A stretch of 64,000 nucleotides of DNA from assembly GCA_965237765.1 (NCBI GenBank), contig OZ250157.1, forward strand, positions 2,480,001 to 2,544,000, read 5' to 3'. The notes under the pieces were generated by a model that searched no databases, was not told where the DNA came from, and worked only from the letters and a program-made list of their open reading frames with translations. The position numbers were made by a program, and so were the translations under genes. Origin of the DNA: WTGJ01 sp965237765 (GTDB taxonomy: Bacteria > Chloroflexota > Anaerolineae > Aggregatilineales > Phototrophicaceae). Shown here one piece after another: positions 16,367 to 24,881 of the stretch (within the stretch, counting starts at the first letter, position 1; the number at the start of each line of letters is the position of its first letter).

Positions 16367-17302
16367 ATGCGCATCGTATTCATGGGCACACCAGCATTCG
16401 CTGTGCCATGTCTGCAGATCTTGGTGGAACAGGTCGAAGTCGTCGGTGTTGTAACGCAGCCGGACCGGCCGAGCGGCCGCGGCGGCGCCATCCGCGAATC
16501 GCCCATCAAGCGAACAGCGCGCCAATATGGCCTGCCGCTGATCCAGCCGCGTAAATTGCAGGAAGAGGCGGCGATGGATCAGTTGCGAGATTGGCGACCG
16601 ACGGTCATCGTTGTCACCGCATTCGGAAAATTGCTTCCGAAAGCGGTGCTCGATTTACCGCCGCTGGGCTGTGTGAACGTTCATGCGTCCTTGTTGCCGC
16701 GCTGGCGTGGGGCGGCGCCAATCCCGGCCGCGATCCTTGCTGGAGACACCGAGAGCGGCATCAGCATCGTGCAGATGGACGTAGGACTGGATACCGGTCC
16801 GGTGCTCAGTCAGGCTCGTTACCCGCTCTCTCTGACAACGACTGGAGCTGAGCTGCACAATGCGTTGAGTGAGCTCGGCGCCCGGGAGTTGGCGCGAATT
16901 TTGCCTGCTTTGGCGCGAGGTGAAATTCAAACGGAGGAGCAAGAGAATGCGCGCGCAACATACGCGCCGCAATTGCGAAGAGCGGATGGCGCGATTGATT
17001 GGCGGCAACTGGCGAAGCAAATTGAGCGACAGCTTCGGGCATACGACCCTTGGCCAGGTAGTTTCACCAAATGGGGCGGGCAACGGCTTATCATCCACGG
17101 CGGTGAAGTGGGCGTAGGTGACGAGCCGCCGGGGCAAGTCTTCTTGCGGGATGGACGTCTGGCAATTGGCTGCGGTGAAAGTGTGTTGCTACCTGAGCGG
17201 TTGCAACTGGCAGGTAGGCGCGCGCTACCGGCAGCCGAATTCATTCGCGGCCGGCCAGCTGTGGTGGGCGCGCAGCTGGATGAAGCGGCTGATTCGAACT
17301 AG
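16367..17302 (+). CDS. fmt: Methionyl-tRNA formyltransferase
   Basis: 311 residues from ATG at 16367, chosen over an upstream GTG at 16346 because GGAGGG sits 6 bases upstream and the protein then opens with the canonical M-R-I-V-F-M-G-T-P. It formylates initiator Met-tRNA using 10-formyl-THF. Active-site residues Asn104, His106 (in N-V-H-A-S-L-L-P-R-W-R-G) and Asp142 (in M-D-x-G-L-D-T-G) are all present; the C-terminal OB-like domain is complete. No def (deformylase) gene is adjacent. The stop overlaps that of mdh by four bases (CTAG). Confidence 0.96.
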   Translation: MRIVFMGTPAFAVPCLQILVEQVEVVGVVTQPDRPSGRGGAIRESPIKRTARQYGLPLIQPRKLQEEAAMDQLRDWRPTVIVVTAFGKLLPKAVLDLPPLGCVNVHASLLPRWRGAAPIPAAILAGDTESGISIVQMDVGLDTGPVLSQARYPLSLTTTGAELHNALSELGARELARILPALARGEIQTEEQENARATYAPQLRRADGAIDWRQLAKQIERQLRAYDPWPGSFTKWGGQRLIIHGGEVGVGDEPPGQVFLRDGRLAIGCGESVLLPERLQLAGRRALPAAEFIRGRPAVVGAQLDEAADSN

Positions 17303-18291
17303 GCAATTAGATCGGCGATAGCGGCACGCTCTGCCCGCAATTCCCTTTCGTTTTCTTGCAGGCGTGCCCGTCCATAGTCACTGAGTGAGAGGCCATCGAC
17401 AATCGAAACTCGGCCCTTTGCCGCAGTGCGCAAAGGGAATGAATAGAAGAGACCGCTTGTGATGCCGTAAGGGTTGCCGGCGCTGGCGATGGCCGCGCTA
17501 TACCAATCGTCTTTCGGCGTAAGCTGGATGAGCGAACGCAACGTATCCAGCGCGGCGTTGGCGGCGCTGGCGGCGGAGCTGGCCCCGCGTGCGTGGATGA
17601 TGGCGGCGCCGCGTTGTCCATTCACGCGCTGGAATTCGCCTTCCAGCCAAGCGCGCTCGGTGATGACTGTAGTCGCTGGCTTACCGCCAATGCGTGCGTT
17701 CTCGAAATCGGGATATTGCGTCGCGCTGTGATTGCCCCATAGCGCCAGATTCGTGACTTCGTGGACCGGGCGGCCGCTGTGGCTGGCGAGCTGCGCTTTG
17801 GCACGGTTCTCGTCCAGCCGCGTCATCGCGAACCAGCGCTCTGTTGGGATATCGGGGGCGTTAGCGGAAGCGACAAGGCAATTTGTGTTGCAGGGATTGC
17901 CGACTACGAGGACGCACACATCATCGGCGGCGTTCGCGTTGAGCGCGCGGCCTTGCTCGACGAAGATGGGGCCATTGATGGTGATCAGGTCCGCGCGTTG
18001 CATGCCGGGCCCGCGCGGTCGGCTGCCGACCAGCAACGCCCAATTCGCGCCGGCAAAAGCGGTTTTCGCATCATCGCTGGCGACGACTTCATGCAATAGC
18101 GGGAATGCGCAATCCTCGAGCTCGAGGATGACTCCTTCGAGTGCGCCCATGGCCGGCGGGATTTCCAACAGTTGCAGGATGATCGGCTGATCGGGGCCGA
18201 AGACTTCGCCGCTCGCCAATCGGAATAGCAAGCTGTAGGCAACTTGACCAGCCGCGCCGGTTACGGCCACGCGGATTGCGCTCTTTGTCAC
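17299..18291 (-). CDS. mdh: Malate dehydrogenase (NAD, cytosolic/type 2 form)
   Basis: 330 residues, family length. Interconverts malate and oxaloacetate in the TCA cycle. The Rossmann motif is T-G-A-A-G-Q-V-A (11-18), the glycine loop G-S-R-P-R-G-P-G-M is the substrate loop, and the catalytic Asp and His lie in R-L-D-E-N-R-A and W-G-N-H-S-A-T-Q-Y-P-D. This signature matches the cytosolic/type-2 group rather than the lactate dehydrogenase-like MDHs found in many Chloroflexi phototrophs. Start is GTG at 18291, preceded by AGGTGAT. The promoter is at 18335-18340. Confidence 0.95.
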   Translation of the reverse strand: MTKSAIRVAVTGAAGQVAYSLLFRLASGEVFGPDQPIILQLLEIPPAMGALEGVILELEDCAFPLLHEVVASDDAKTAFAGANWALLVGSRPRGPGMQRADLITINGPIFVEQGRALNANAADDVCVLVVGNPCNTNCLVASANAPDIPTERWFAMTRLDENRAKAQLASHSGRPVHEVTNLALWGNHSATQYPDFENARIGGKPATTVITERAWLEGEFQRVNGQRGAAIIHARGASSAASAANAALDTLRSLIQLTPKDDWYSAAIASAGNPYGITSGLFYSFPLRTAAKGRVSIVDGLSLSDYGRARLQENERELRAERAAIADLIA

Positions 18292-18334
18292 CTTCAGATC
18301 ACCTTTCGCCCGTGAAGTGGGGTATCACCGCAGC

Positions 18335-18340
18335 ATTATA
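18335..18340 (-). promoter_or_regulatory. -10 element of mdh
   Basis: Perfect TATAAT on the minus strand (18340-18335). A partial -35 TGGAAT lies 16 bases upstream. Predicted start near 18328, leader ~37 bases with a Shine-Dalgarno. Confidence 0.45.
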
Positions 18341-18367
18341 GCGTTGCGCCGTCCGTATTCCAGCGCC

Positions 18368-18396
18368 TTGACGCGACTGGCGCGAAACGGCACAAT
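18368..18396 (+). promoter_or_regulatory. Predicted promoter of the small membrane protein and era
   Basis: TTGACG (18368-18373), 17-base spacer, CACAAT (18391-18396). Start near 18403, leader ~24 bases with AGGGTGG before the ATG at 18427. Confidence 0.5.
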
Positions 18397-18426
18397 AGCC
18401 GTAGTGGTGCGAATGGTAGGGTGGCG

Positions 18427-18672
18427 ATGAGCGCAGATCGGCGAGATTCAGCGAGCATGCTGATGGCGATGGTGGCGGGCGCAGGCTTCCTCCTCTGGAT
18501 GCTCGTCTTTTTCCTCGGCGCGGTTGGTGGTGCGGACGACCAGTCACTGAATTTACTCTTCTTGCTGGGCGCATTCTTGTTGCTGGCGGGCTTCGGGAGC
18601 TGGCTATTCCGCAGGCAGCCGTTCCGTCATTTTGATGACATCAACCGGCCACTCGAAGAAGAAGCGCACTGA
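18427..18672 (+). CDS. Small two-helix membrane protein
   Basis: 81 residues from ATG at 18427 (a GTG at 18421 is an alternative). Residues ~10-35 and ~43-62 are hydrophobic helices joined by a short G-A-D-D loop; the tail is charged (R-R-Q-P-F-R-H-F-D-D). No family recognised. It is immediately followed by era, whose frame overlaps its stop, so the two are transcribed together. Confidence 0.6.
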   Translation: MSADRRDSASMLMAMVAGAGFLLWMLVFFLGAVGGADDQSLNLLFLLGAFLLLAGFGSWLFRRQPFRHFDDINRPLEEEAH

Positions 18673-19577
18673 GCGACACCGCGCGAGATCGCGCCTCATT
18701 CCGCTCAGGTTATGTGGCCGTCGTCGGCCGGCCGAACGTCGGCAAATCGACGCTCATTAACTGCCTTTTGGGGGAAAAAGTCGCCATCGTTAGCGCAAAG
18801 CCGCAAACCACGCGCCAATTGCAATTGGGCATATATGACGACGACGCGCACCAATTGATCTTTGTAGATACGCCTGGCATACACCGTCCGCGCCAGGCGC
18901 TCGCTCGTTCGATGGTAAGCCAGGCTGAGCGCGCGTTGCGAGACGCCGACCTGATCCTCTGGCTGCTGGATGTTAGCGCCGCGCCCCACCCCATCGACCG
19001 ACACATCGCCGTCACGTTGAGCAAACGGCGTCCGGAGCAATTCCTCATCATCGCGCTCAACAAGTCCGATTTGCTCGCTCGTTTGGATGAAGCAAGCGGC
19101 GCGGCGCATCTATCGTTATGCGATCATGACGAAAGCATCATCATCAGCGCGCTCTCCGGTACGGGTACAGCAGAGTTGCTCACATTGCTATGTTCGCACC
19201 TCCCCCAGGGGCCACGATACTTTCCCGACGACCAACTGAGTGACGCGAACATGCGCGTCATGGCAGCGGAGCTCATCCGCGAGCGCGTGTTGGAGCATTG
19301 TGAGCAGGAAGTTCCGCACGCAGTGGCGGTAGAAGTGACGTCCTATCAGGAACACGGAGGGCGCACAGATATCGCCGCGGTGATTTACGTCGAACGGGAA
19401 TCACAAAAAGGCATCCTCATCGGCCGCGGCGGCGCGATGATCAAGCGGCTGGGGCAAGAGGCGCGCGCAGCGTTGGAAGCGCTGACAGAAACGCATATTT
19501 TTTTAGACCTGCGCGTGAAGGCGAGGAAGAATTGGCGGCGCGATGAGCGCTTCTTAAAGAGGCTGGGTTATCACTAG
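18669..19577 (+). CDS. era: GTPase Era
   Basis: Era binds the 3' end of 16S rRNA and helps 30S assembly. G1 G-R-P-N-V-G-K-S-T, G2 K-P-Q-T-T-R, G3 D-T-P-G, G4 N-K-S-D, G5 S-A-L, and a C-terminal KH domain with I-L-I-G-R-G-G-A-M-I-K-R-L-G. The start is uncertain. GTG at 18714 gives 287 residues but begins inside the first beta strand (homologous residues S-G-Y-V lie just upstream). CTG at 18669 overlaps the previous stop as CTGA and adds a plausible 15-residue N-terminus ending F-R-S-G-Y, as in other Era proteins (302 residues); I annotate that one. The 3' end overlaps ribF by four bases (CTAG). Confidence 0.9.
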   Translation: MSDTARDRASFRSGYVAVVGRPNVGKSTLINCLLGEKVAIVSAKPQTTRQLQLGIYDDDAHQLIFVDTPGIHRPRQALARSMVSQAERALRDADLILWLLDVSAAPHPIDRHIAVTLSKRRPEQFLIIALNKSDLLARLDEASGAAHLSLCDHDESIIISALSGTGTAELLTLLCSHLPQGPRYFPDDQLSDANMRVMAAELIRERVLEHCEQEVPHAVAVEVTSYQEHGGRTDIAAVIYVERESQKGILIGRGGAMIKRLGQEARAALEALTETHIFLDLRVKARKNWRRDERFLKRLGYH

Positions 19578-20518
19578 GATTCGTTTATTTGCGCGCGCAA
19601 ATATCGCGTTCCCATCTCGACATCGCGCGCAATTTGCTGTTTGAGCGCATCGATGTCGGCGAAACGCTCTTCGGGGCGCAGGAATTTTTCGAAGCTGAGC
19701 GTCATTTCTTCGCCGTAAATATCCGCATCAAAATCGACGAGATAGGCCTCGACGGTGATTTCGTCTTCAGCAAAGCTTGGGCGGCTCCCGAGGTTAGTGA
19801 GCGCCATGAATCGTTTACCACGCACGGTCGCCCAGCCCGCGTAGATGCCATGCGCTGGGAGCAATTGCTCCTCCCAGACATGCAGATTCGCCGTGGGATA
19901 GCCCAGCGTGTGCCCGCGTTGGTGACCGCGCACGACCCGGCCGCGAAGCGTGTACGCTCGCCCCAGTAGCTCGTCGCGCACCAGTTCCATCAAGCCGGCC
20001 AGCAAGGCCTCGCGAATGGATTTGCTGCTGATCTGCGCATCGCCTGACCGCGCGATGCGCATGGCATGCACATCGAAACCCCAGCGTTCGCCCAGTTCCC
20101 GCAAGAAAGGGATATCACCCTGCCGCCGGTGCCCGAGCGCGAAACCTTCGCCCAGCACAAGCGCGGACAATCGCAGCCGATCGCGCAATTCAGCAACGAA
20201 GTCCTCTGCGGACATATGGCGAATCGTCTCGTCGAATGGCTGCGTGATGACGATCTCTACGCCGAGTTCGTGCAATAGTTGGGCGCGTTCATCCGGTGCC
20301 GTTAAGTAATAGCGGCCAGTTTGCCCGCGCAGGATCACGTCTGGATGAGGGTGGAAACTGAGTACAGCCGGCAGCAACCCTTGCTCATTCGCCAACGTCA
20401 CCAGTCGTCGAATGAGCTGCTCATGTCCTCGGTGCACGCCATCGAAGACGCCAATTGCCAGCGCTGTGGGCTGGCTCAATTGCGCTTTATTCAGACCAAG
20501 AAGGTGTTGAGCCATCAT
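19574..20518 (-). CDS. ribF: Bifunctional riboflavin kinase / FAD synthetase
   Basis: 314 residues from ATG at 20518 (a second ATG follows at 20515). The N-terminal nucleotidyl transferase half has G-V-F-D-G-V-H-R-G-H and a later S-S-K-S-I-R-E; the C-terminal riboflavin kinase half has G-x-V-V-R-G-x-x-x-G-x-x-x-G-Y-P-T-A-N and the F-L-R-P-E-E-R-F end. Makes FMN and FAD. The longer frame opening at 20572 would overlap truB by 47 bases and has no family support. Last gene of the nusA operon, 7 bases after truB. Confidence 0.94.
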   Translation of the reverse strand: MMAQHLLGLNKAQLSQPTALAIGVFDGVHRGHEQLIRRLVTLANEQGLLPAVLSFHPHPDVILRGQTGRYYLTAPDERAQLLHELGVEIVITQPFDETIRHMSAEDFVAELRDRLRLSALVLGEGFALGHRRQGDIPFLRELGERWGFDVHAMRIARSGDAQISSKSIREALLAGLMELVRDELLGRAYTLRGRVVRGHQRGHTLGYPTANLHVWEEQLLPAHGIYAGWATVRGKRFMALTNLGSRPSFAEDEITVEAYLVDFDADIYGEEMTLSFEKFLRPEERFADIDALKQQIARDVEMGTRYLRAQINES

Positions 20519-20525
20519 TTCGTTT

Positions 20526-21416
20526 CTACGTTGCTGGCAGCAAGACTTTAATCGGTTTCCAGCCAGAATCAAGCGCTTTCAACACTGCGATGAGTTGACC
20601 GGCGCGCATCGCCAGCGCCAGTTGTCCCTTATCAGCCGCCTGTTCACTCACGATACTCCGACCGTTTCGGATGGCGGCAGTTTCGGCCACGTTGAGCGAC
20701 AATTTCAGCCAATCGGCAAAAGGCCATTCCGGCGGGATGAGGTGCGAACGCCAATCGGGTGTGCACTCGAGAGCGGCGGGTCGAATCGCATCTGCGACCT
20801 GAAAGCGCCCGCTCCCCACCCTCTCCAATGCGACGAGATGGGCGCCCACGCCCAGCGCCGCGCCTAGATCATGAGCCAGGCTGCGGATATAAGTGCCGGC
20901 TGTGCAGAGCGTTTCCAGCTCTAATTCCGGAGGTTGCCAGGCACGCAATGCCAGCTCGCTGATGCACACCGAGCGGCTGGGCGGCGTGAAATTTTCGCCA
21001 GCGCGTGCCAGCTCATAAAGTTTGCGACCACCGTGCTTGATGGCGCTATATCGAGGCGCAGTTTGCTCAATCAACCCACGGAATTGGCAGAGCGCAGATA
21101 GCACATCATCTCGCGTGATGCCGCTGGCGTCCGCACGAGATGTGGTTTCGCCCTCGGCATCATAAGTGTTCGTGCTTTCGCCAAGTCGGACTCTGGCCCG
21201 GTAACGCTTATCCGCGCCGAGCAAGTATTCGCTCAGCCGCGTCGCTCGCCCGACGCAAAGCGGGAGCACGCCGGTCGCTAGCGGATCTAGAGTACCAGCG
21301 TGACCAATGCGGCGGATGCCAGTGACACGGCGCACACTAGCGACGATATCGTGGCTCGTTGGGCCGCTCGGCTTATGAATATTGAGGAACCCGGCCGGCG
21401 TTTCAGTCAAGACCAC
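20526..21416 (-). CDS. truB: tRNA pseudouridine(55) synthase TruB
   Basis: 296 residues from GTG at 21416 (TTG at 21410 is possible). Makes pseudouridine 55 in the T loop of tRNAs. The N-terminal G-F-L-N-I-H-K-P-S-G-P-T-S-H-D and the catalytic motif G-H-A-G-T-L-D-P-L-A-T-G-V-L (Asp in the middle) are canonical; a PUA-like tail follows. The frame is open back to 21557, but the extra residues are the antisense-like R/C-rich reading of nrnA and are rejected. It overlaps nrnA by 14 bases, so translational coupling is likely. Confidence 0.93.
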   Translation of the reverse strand: MVLTETPAGFLNIHKPSGPTSHDIVASVRRVTGIRRIGHAGTLDPLATGVLPLCVGRATRLSEYLLGADKRYRARVRLGESTNTYDAEGETTSRADASGITRDDVLSALCQFRGLIEQTAPRYSAIKHGGRKLYELARAGENFTPPSRSVCISELALRAWQPPELELETLCTAGTYIRSLAHDLGAALGVGAHLVALERVGSGRFQVADAIRPAALECTPDWRSHLIPPEWPFADWLKLSLNVAETAAIRNGRSIVSEQAADKGQLALAMRAGQLIAVLKALDSGWKPIKVLLPAT

Positions 21417-22377
21417 CCTGCCCCGCCGCGGCATGCAACAGCGGCAGGACGCGCGCCTTTGCCTCGGCCAGGTTGCACTGGATGGTCGCCCCGCTCGCCT
21501 GCCGATGCCCGCCACCACCCAATGAATGCGCAACGAACGAAACGTCGCATTCCGCATCGCATCGCAGCTCGACTTTGATTTCTTCAGGATTCACTTCGAC
21601 GAAGACGACAGCGATCGCCGCTTCCTTCACCTGGCGCAATAGGCCAACGAGGCCGCCATCTTTGCCCGGCGCGACTCCCACAGCCTGCCAATTAGCCTTC
21701 AGGACGGTGGCGGAAATCACGCGGCCATCCAATTCGACGCCGGGCAACACGCGCTGCCAGAGGCGAATTGTGGCGAATGAGCGCTGGTTGAGCGTGTGAC
21801 GCATGGTGCGGCTGAGAGACGCGCCACAATTTATTAAATCCTGGGCGATGGAGAGTGTCTCCGCGTTTACGTTGTCGGTGCGAAAGCCCTGCGTGTCCGT
21901 AACCAACCCGGTGAGCAGTGCCTGCGCAACCGGCGTCGATAGCGCGACACCGACCGCGCGCAACCAGCGATATACGATTTCGGTAGCCGATACCGCAGTG
22001 GTCAGAATCAGTTGCGCGTCACCAAAGCCATCATTAGTGATGTGGTGGTCGAGGTTCAACACGCGTCGCGAATGTGCTCTTCCATAAACGCCGCTTGCGC
22101 CAGTTCGCGCTTCGTCACTGGTATCCACCGAGATGAAAAGATCCCATTCGCCACTGGTGGGCGTGTTGCTGATGGCCTCCGCGCTAGTCAAGAATGCAAA
22201 GCCGGGTGGGAGGCCACCATCCACAGCCATATCGACTGTTTTTCCGTGCTCGCGCAGGCAGAGCCCGAGCCCCAGCATCGATCCGATCGCGTCGCCATCT
22301 GGTTGGACGTGACAGGCGATCAGAATACGCTTTTCGCCAGCGACCAACGCCCATGCGCCCTCCCAATCAGGGGACAT
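21403..22377 (-). CDS. nrnA: DHH-family oligoribonuclease / pAp phosphatase NrnA
   Basis: 324 residues from ATG at 22377. Degrades short RNA fragments (and pAp or c-di-AMP-derived pApA in homologues). Motifs: H-V-Q-P-D-G-D-A-I-G-S (residues 23-33), V-D-T-S-D, D-H-H in L-N-L-D-H-H-I-T-N, and the DHHA1 glycine motif G-G-G-G-H-R-Q-A-S-G. The start overlaps rbfA by 11 bases. Position between rbfA and truB is common in Gram-positive-type operons. Confidence 0.92.
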   Translation of the reverse strand: MSPDWEGAWALVAGEKRILIACHVQPDGDAIGSMLGLGLCLREHGKTVDMAVDGGLPPGFAFLTSAEAISNTPTSGEWDLFISVDTSDEARTGASGVYGRAHSRRVLNLDHHITNDGFGDAQLILTTAVSATEIVYRWLRAVGVALSTPVAQALLTGLVTDTQGFRTDNVNAETLSIAQDLINCGASLSRTMRHTLNQRSFATIRLWQRVLPGVELDGRVISATVLKANWQAVGVAPGKDGGLVGLLRQVKEAAIAVVFVEVNPEEIKVELRCDAECDVSFVAHSLGGGGHRQASGATIQCNLAEAKARVLPLLHAAAGQGGLD

Positions 22378-22759
22378 CGACAGTCGTTTCGGTTGTTGAA
22401 TTCGCGTCCACTTCGGTTGTTTCTGCAGCGATTTCCTCGAGTAAAGCGTGGATACGCACGCCATGTTGCAGAGTAGCGTCCCAATGGAAATGCAACTGTG
22501 GAGTGTGCTTCAAGCGAATGAGTCGGCCAATTTCGCGCCTTAGGTAGCCCGTGGCCCGAGCTAGCGCTGCCATGATTTCTTCCTGGCGCTCTTCTTCGCC
22601 CAGCGCATTAATTTTCACAAAGGCATGGCGCAATTCCGGATCCAGCCGCACGCTCGTCACTGAGAGGCCAGTCAGGCGCGGGTCGGCAATTTCCCGCTGG
22701 AAAAGCACGCTCAGGATATGGTGTATTCGACCTTCTACCCGCTGGCGTTTGATCGACAT
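22367..22759 (-). CDS. rbfA: Ribosome-binding factor A
   Basis: 130 residues from ATG at 22759; the upstream extension to 22849 overlaps infB and is not RbfA-like. A KH-type 30S maturation factor acting on the 5' region of 16S rRNA. Family marks: R-Q-R-V-E-G-R-I near the start, D-P-R-L-T-G-L-S-V-T, the G-Y-L-R-R-E-I-G-R segment and L-K-H-T-P-Q-L-H-F. The tail after residue ~115 is Thr/Glu-rich. It begins 8 bases after infB. Confidence 0.93.
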   Translation of the reverse strand: MSIKRQRVEGRIHHILSVLFQREIADPRLTGLSVTSVRLDPELRHAFVKINALGEEERQEEIMAALARATGYLRREIGRLIRLKHTPQLHFHWDATLQHGVRIHALLEEIAAETTEVDANSTTETTVDVP

Positions 22760-22767
22760 CTGAGCAC

Positions 22768-24558
22768 TTAGTTGACTTGCTCCATCTCGTAGACTTCGAT
22801 GATATCGCCCTCCTGGTAATCGCTCACGCCTTGGAGGCCGATGCCACATTCGAAGCCGAAGCGAACTTCGCGCACGTCTTCCGTGAAGCGCTTGAGCGAA
22901 TCAATAGTGCTATCCTCAACCACGATACGATTGCCGCGCCGCAAGCGAGCCCGGGCACGGCGCTTGATTTGCCCTTCCCGCACATAAGCACCGGCGATTG
23001 CCCCCACTCGAGAGATCTTGAAGATTTGCCGCACTTCGGCGACGCCGGTCGTGCGCGTTTCGTACTCTGGCTCCAGCATGCCCTGCAGCGCCAGCTCGAT
23101 ATCCTCTAGAAGTTTATAGATGATGGAATAATGGCGGATATCGACACCTTGGGCTTGCGCTTGCAGTTTGGCGGCGTTATCCTCGCGCACTCGGAAGGCA
23201 AGGATGATGGCTTTCGATGCGAAAGCCAACATCACATCGTTCTCGCTGACGTTTCCAACGTCGTCGACCAGGATTTTGATGTCAATTCCCGATTCATGCC
23301 GCTCTCCCAATTCGTTCAGCGAATCGACGATCGGTTGTAATGAGCCGAGGACATCCACTTTGACGATGAGCGCCAATTCATTACGCTCGCCCGCAGTAAA
23401 TTGAGCGAAGATATCTTCTAACGATTGCTGTGGCTTGCGACTGCTGCTGGCACGCTCTTCCTCATTTTGCGCGGCGAGGACGCGTGCGCTCTTATCGTTA
23501 GGTTGTAGCGCGAAGCGCTCACCTGGCTGCGGCGGCGTGTTAAGCCCCAGGACAGCGACTGGTGTCGACGGTCCTGCTTCTTGTAGCGCGCGGCCATTCT
23601 CATCAAACATCGCTTTCACGCGGCCATAGACCGACCCGGCCACAACGATATCACTACGGCGCAATGTGCCATTCATCACGAGCAGCGTCGCTACGGTGCC
23701 GCGTTGCTTTTCTATTTGGGCTTCAATGACGATGCCGGACGCTTCGCTCTTTGGATTGGCGACAATTTCGCTATCGTCAGCGACCAAGGAGATCGCCTCC
23801 AGCAAATCATTGATGCCTTCACCAGTGAGACCCGAGAAAGGCACAAACATTGTATCGCCATCCCACTCGCTGGGGATCAGATCGAGCTCTGCCAGGCCTT
23901 GCTTCACCAGTTCCTGGTTGGCGTTGTCTTTATCGATTTTGGAGATGGCAACGATGATGGGTACGTTGGCGGCACGGGCATGTTGCAAGGCTTCGCGTGT
24001 GGTGGGCATGACACCATCATCGGCTGCGACCACGAGGATGGCGATATCGGCGCCTTGGGCGCCGCGCGCGCGCATGGCGGTGAAGGCCTCGTGGCCGGGG
24101 GTATCGAGGAAGGTAATTTTCTCCCCTTCGCGTTGCACCTGGTAAGCGCCGATGTGCTGCGTGATGCCTCCTGATTCCCCCTCAGCAACGTTCGTGCGCC
24201 GTACCATATCCAATAAAGTTGTTTTTCCGTGGTCGACATGCCCGAGGATGGTGACGACAGGAGCGCGCTGCTTCAAGTCCGTCGCGTCTTCTTTCTGATA
24301 GATCTGGCGCCAGGTCTGCGTAACTTCGCGCGCAGTGGTATCCTCTTCTTCGACGACAGCGTAGGCCTGGATTGCGCGAACCCCCATCTCTTCCATGACG
24401 ATGGCCGCAGTATCGAAATCGATCTGCTGGTTCAACGAAGCCATTACACCGTTATTGAGTAGGGTGCGCATCACGCTGATAGGGTCCGCGTCGATGAGCT
24501 GGGCCAACTCGTGCACTGTCAAATAGTCAGGAACGAGAAATTCCTGTGCTTCTATCAT
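22768..24558 (-). CDS. infB: Translation initiation factor IF-2 (short form)
   Basis: 596 residues. It brings fMet-tRNA to the 30S subunit. An IF2_N helical domain covers residues ~10-60; the GTPase has G1 G-H-V-D-H-G-K-T-T (106-114), G3 D-T-P-G-H-E-A-F and G4 S-K-I-D-K (usual N-K-I-D, Asn replaced by Ser); domains II-IV follow to the end. The long N-terminal extension of E. coli IF-2 is missing, as in other short-form IF-2 proteins. The start at 24558 has a strong AGGAGG. It sits in the canonical nusA-ylxR-infB-rbfA order, 41 bases after ylxR. Confidence 0.96.
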   Translation of the reverse strand: MIEAQEFLVPDYLTVHELAQLIDADPISVMRTLLNNGVMASLNQQIDFDTAAIVMEEMGVRAIQAYAVVEEEDTTAREVTQTWRQIYQKEDATDLKQRAPVVTILGHVDHGKTTLLDMVRRTNVAEGESGGITQHIGAYQVQREGEKITFLDTPGHEAFTAMRARGAQGADIAILVVAADDGVMPTTREALQHARAANVPIIVAISKIDKDNANQELVKQGLAELDLIPSEWDGDTMFVPFSGLTGEGINDLLEAISLVADDSEIVANPKSEASGIVIEAQIEKQRGTVATLLVMNGTLRRSDIVVAGSVYGRVKAMFDENGRALQEAGPSTPVAVLGLNTPPQPGERFALQPNDKSARVLAAQNEEERASSSRKPQQSLEDIFAQFTAGERNELALIVKVDVLGSLQPIVDSLNELGERHESGIDIKILVDDVGNVSENDVMLAFASKAIILAFRVREDNAAKLQAQAQGVDIRHYSIIYKLLEDIELALQGMLEPEYETRTTGVAEVRQIFKISRVGAIAGAYVREGQIKRRARARLRRGNRIVVEDSTIDSLKRFTEDVREVRFGFECGIGLQGVSDYQEGDIIEVYEMEQVN

Positions 24559-24599
24559 CCATTCCTCCTAGGCCAACGTAGCGAGGGCTGGCCGATCCA

Positions 24600-24875
24600 T
24601 CAGTTTAGCGGCAGCGCGATTTCGGTGCCGAGGGTGGCCAGGTGCTGGCGATCTTTTTCCTGCAACGGGTGTCGTAGCGCTCGGGCCAAGACATCACTTG
24701 ACGCGGCGCGCTGCCAACAGGTTGCATCGGCGCAAAGATAGGCGCCACGGCCGTCACGCTTGCCAGATGGATCGCGCGTAAGGCCTTCGTCTGTCATAAC
24801 GATGCGCGTCAGTTGGCGTTTCTCTTGCCGACGGCGGCAAACGACGCAACTTCGTATGGGAATATGCCGCGGCAT
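24600..24875 (-). CDS. ylxR: YlxR/RnpM-family RNA-binding protein (DUF448)
   Basis: 91 residues. The family signature R-S-C-V-V-C-R-R-R is followed by L-x-R-I-V and the G-R-G-A-Y-L-C pattern. In Bacillus the homologue binds RNase P RNA and modulates its activity. It lies between nusA (6 bases upstream) and infB, its usual place. The L7Ae-like ylxQ that often follows is absent. Confidence 0.9.
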   Translation of the reverse strand: MPRHIPIRSCVVCRRRQEKRQLTRIVMTDEGLTRDPSGKRDGRGAYLCADATCWQRAASSDVLARALRHPLQEKDRQHLATLGTEIALPLN

Positions 24876-24881
24876 CGCCCC

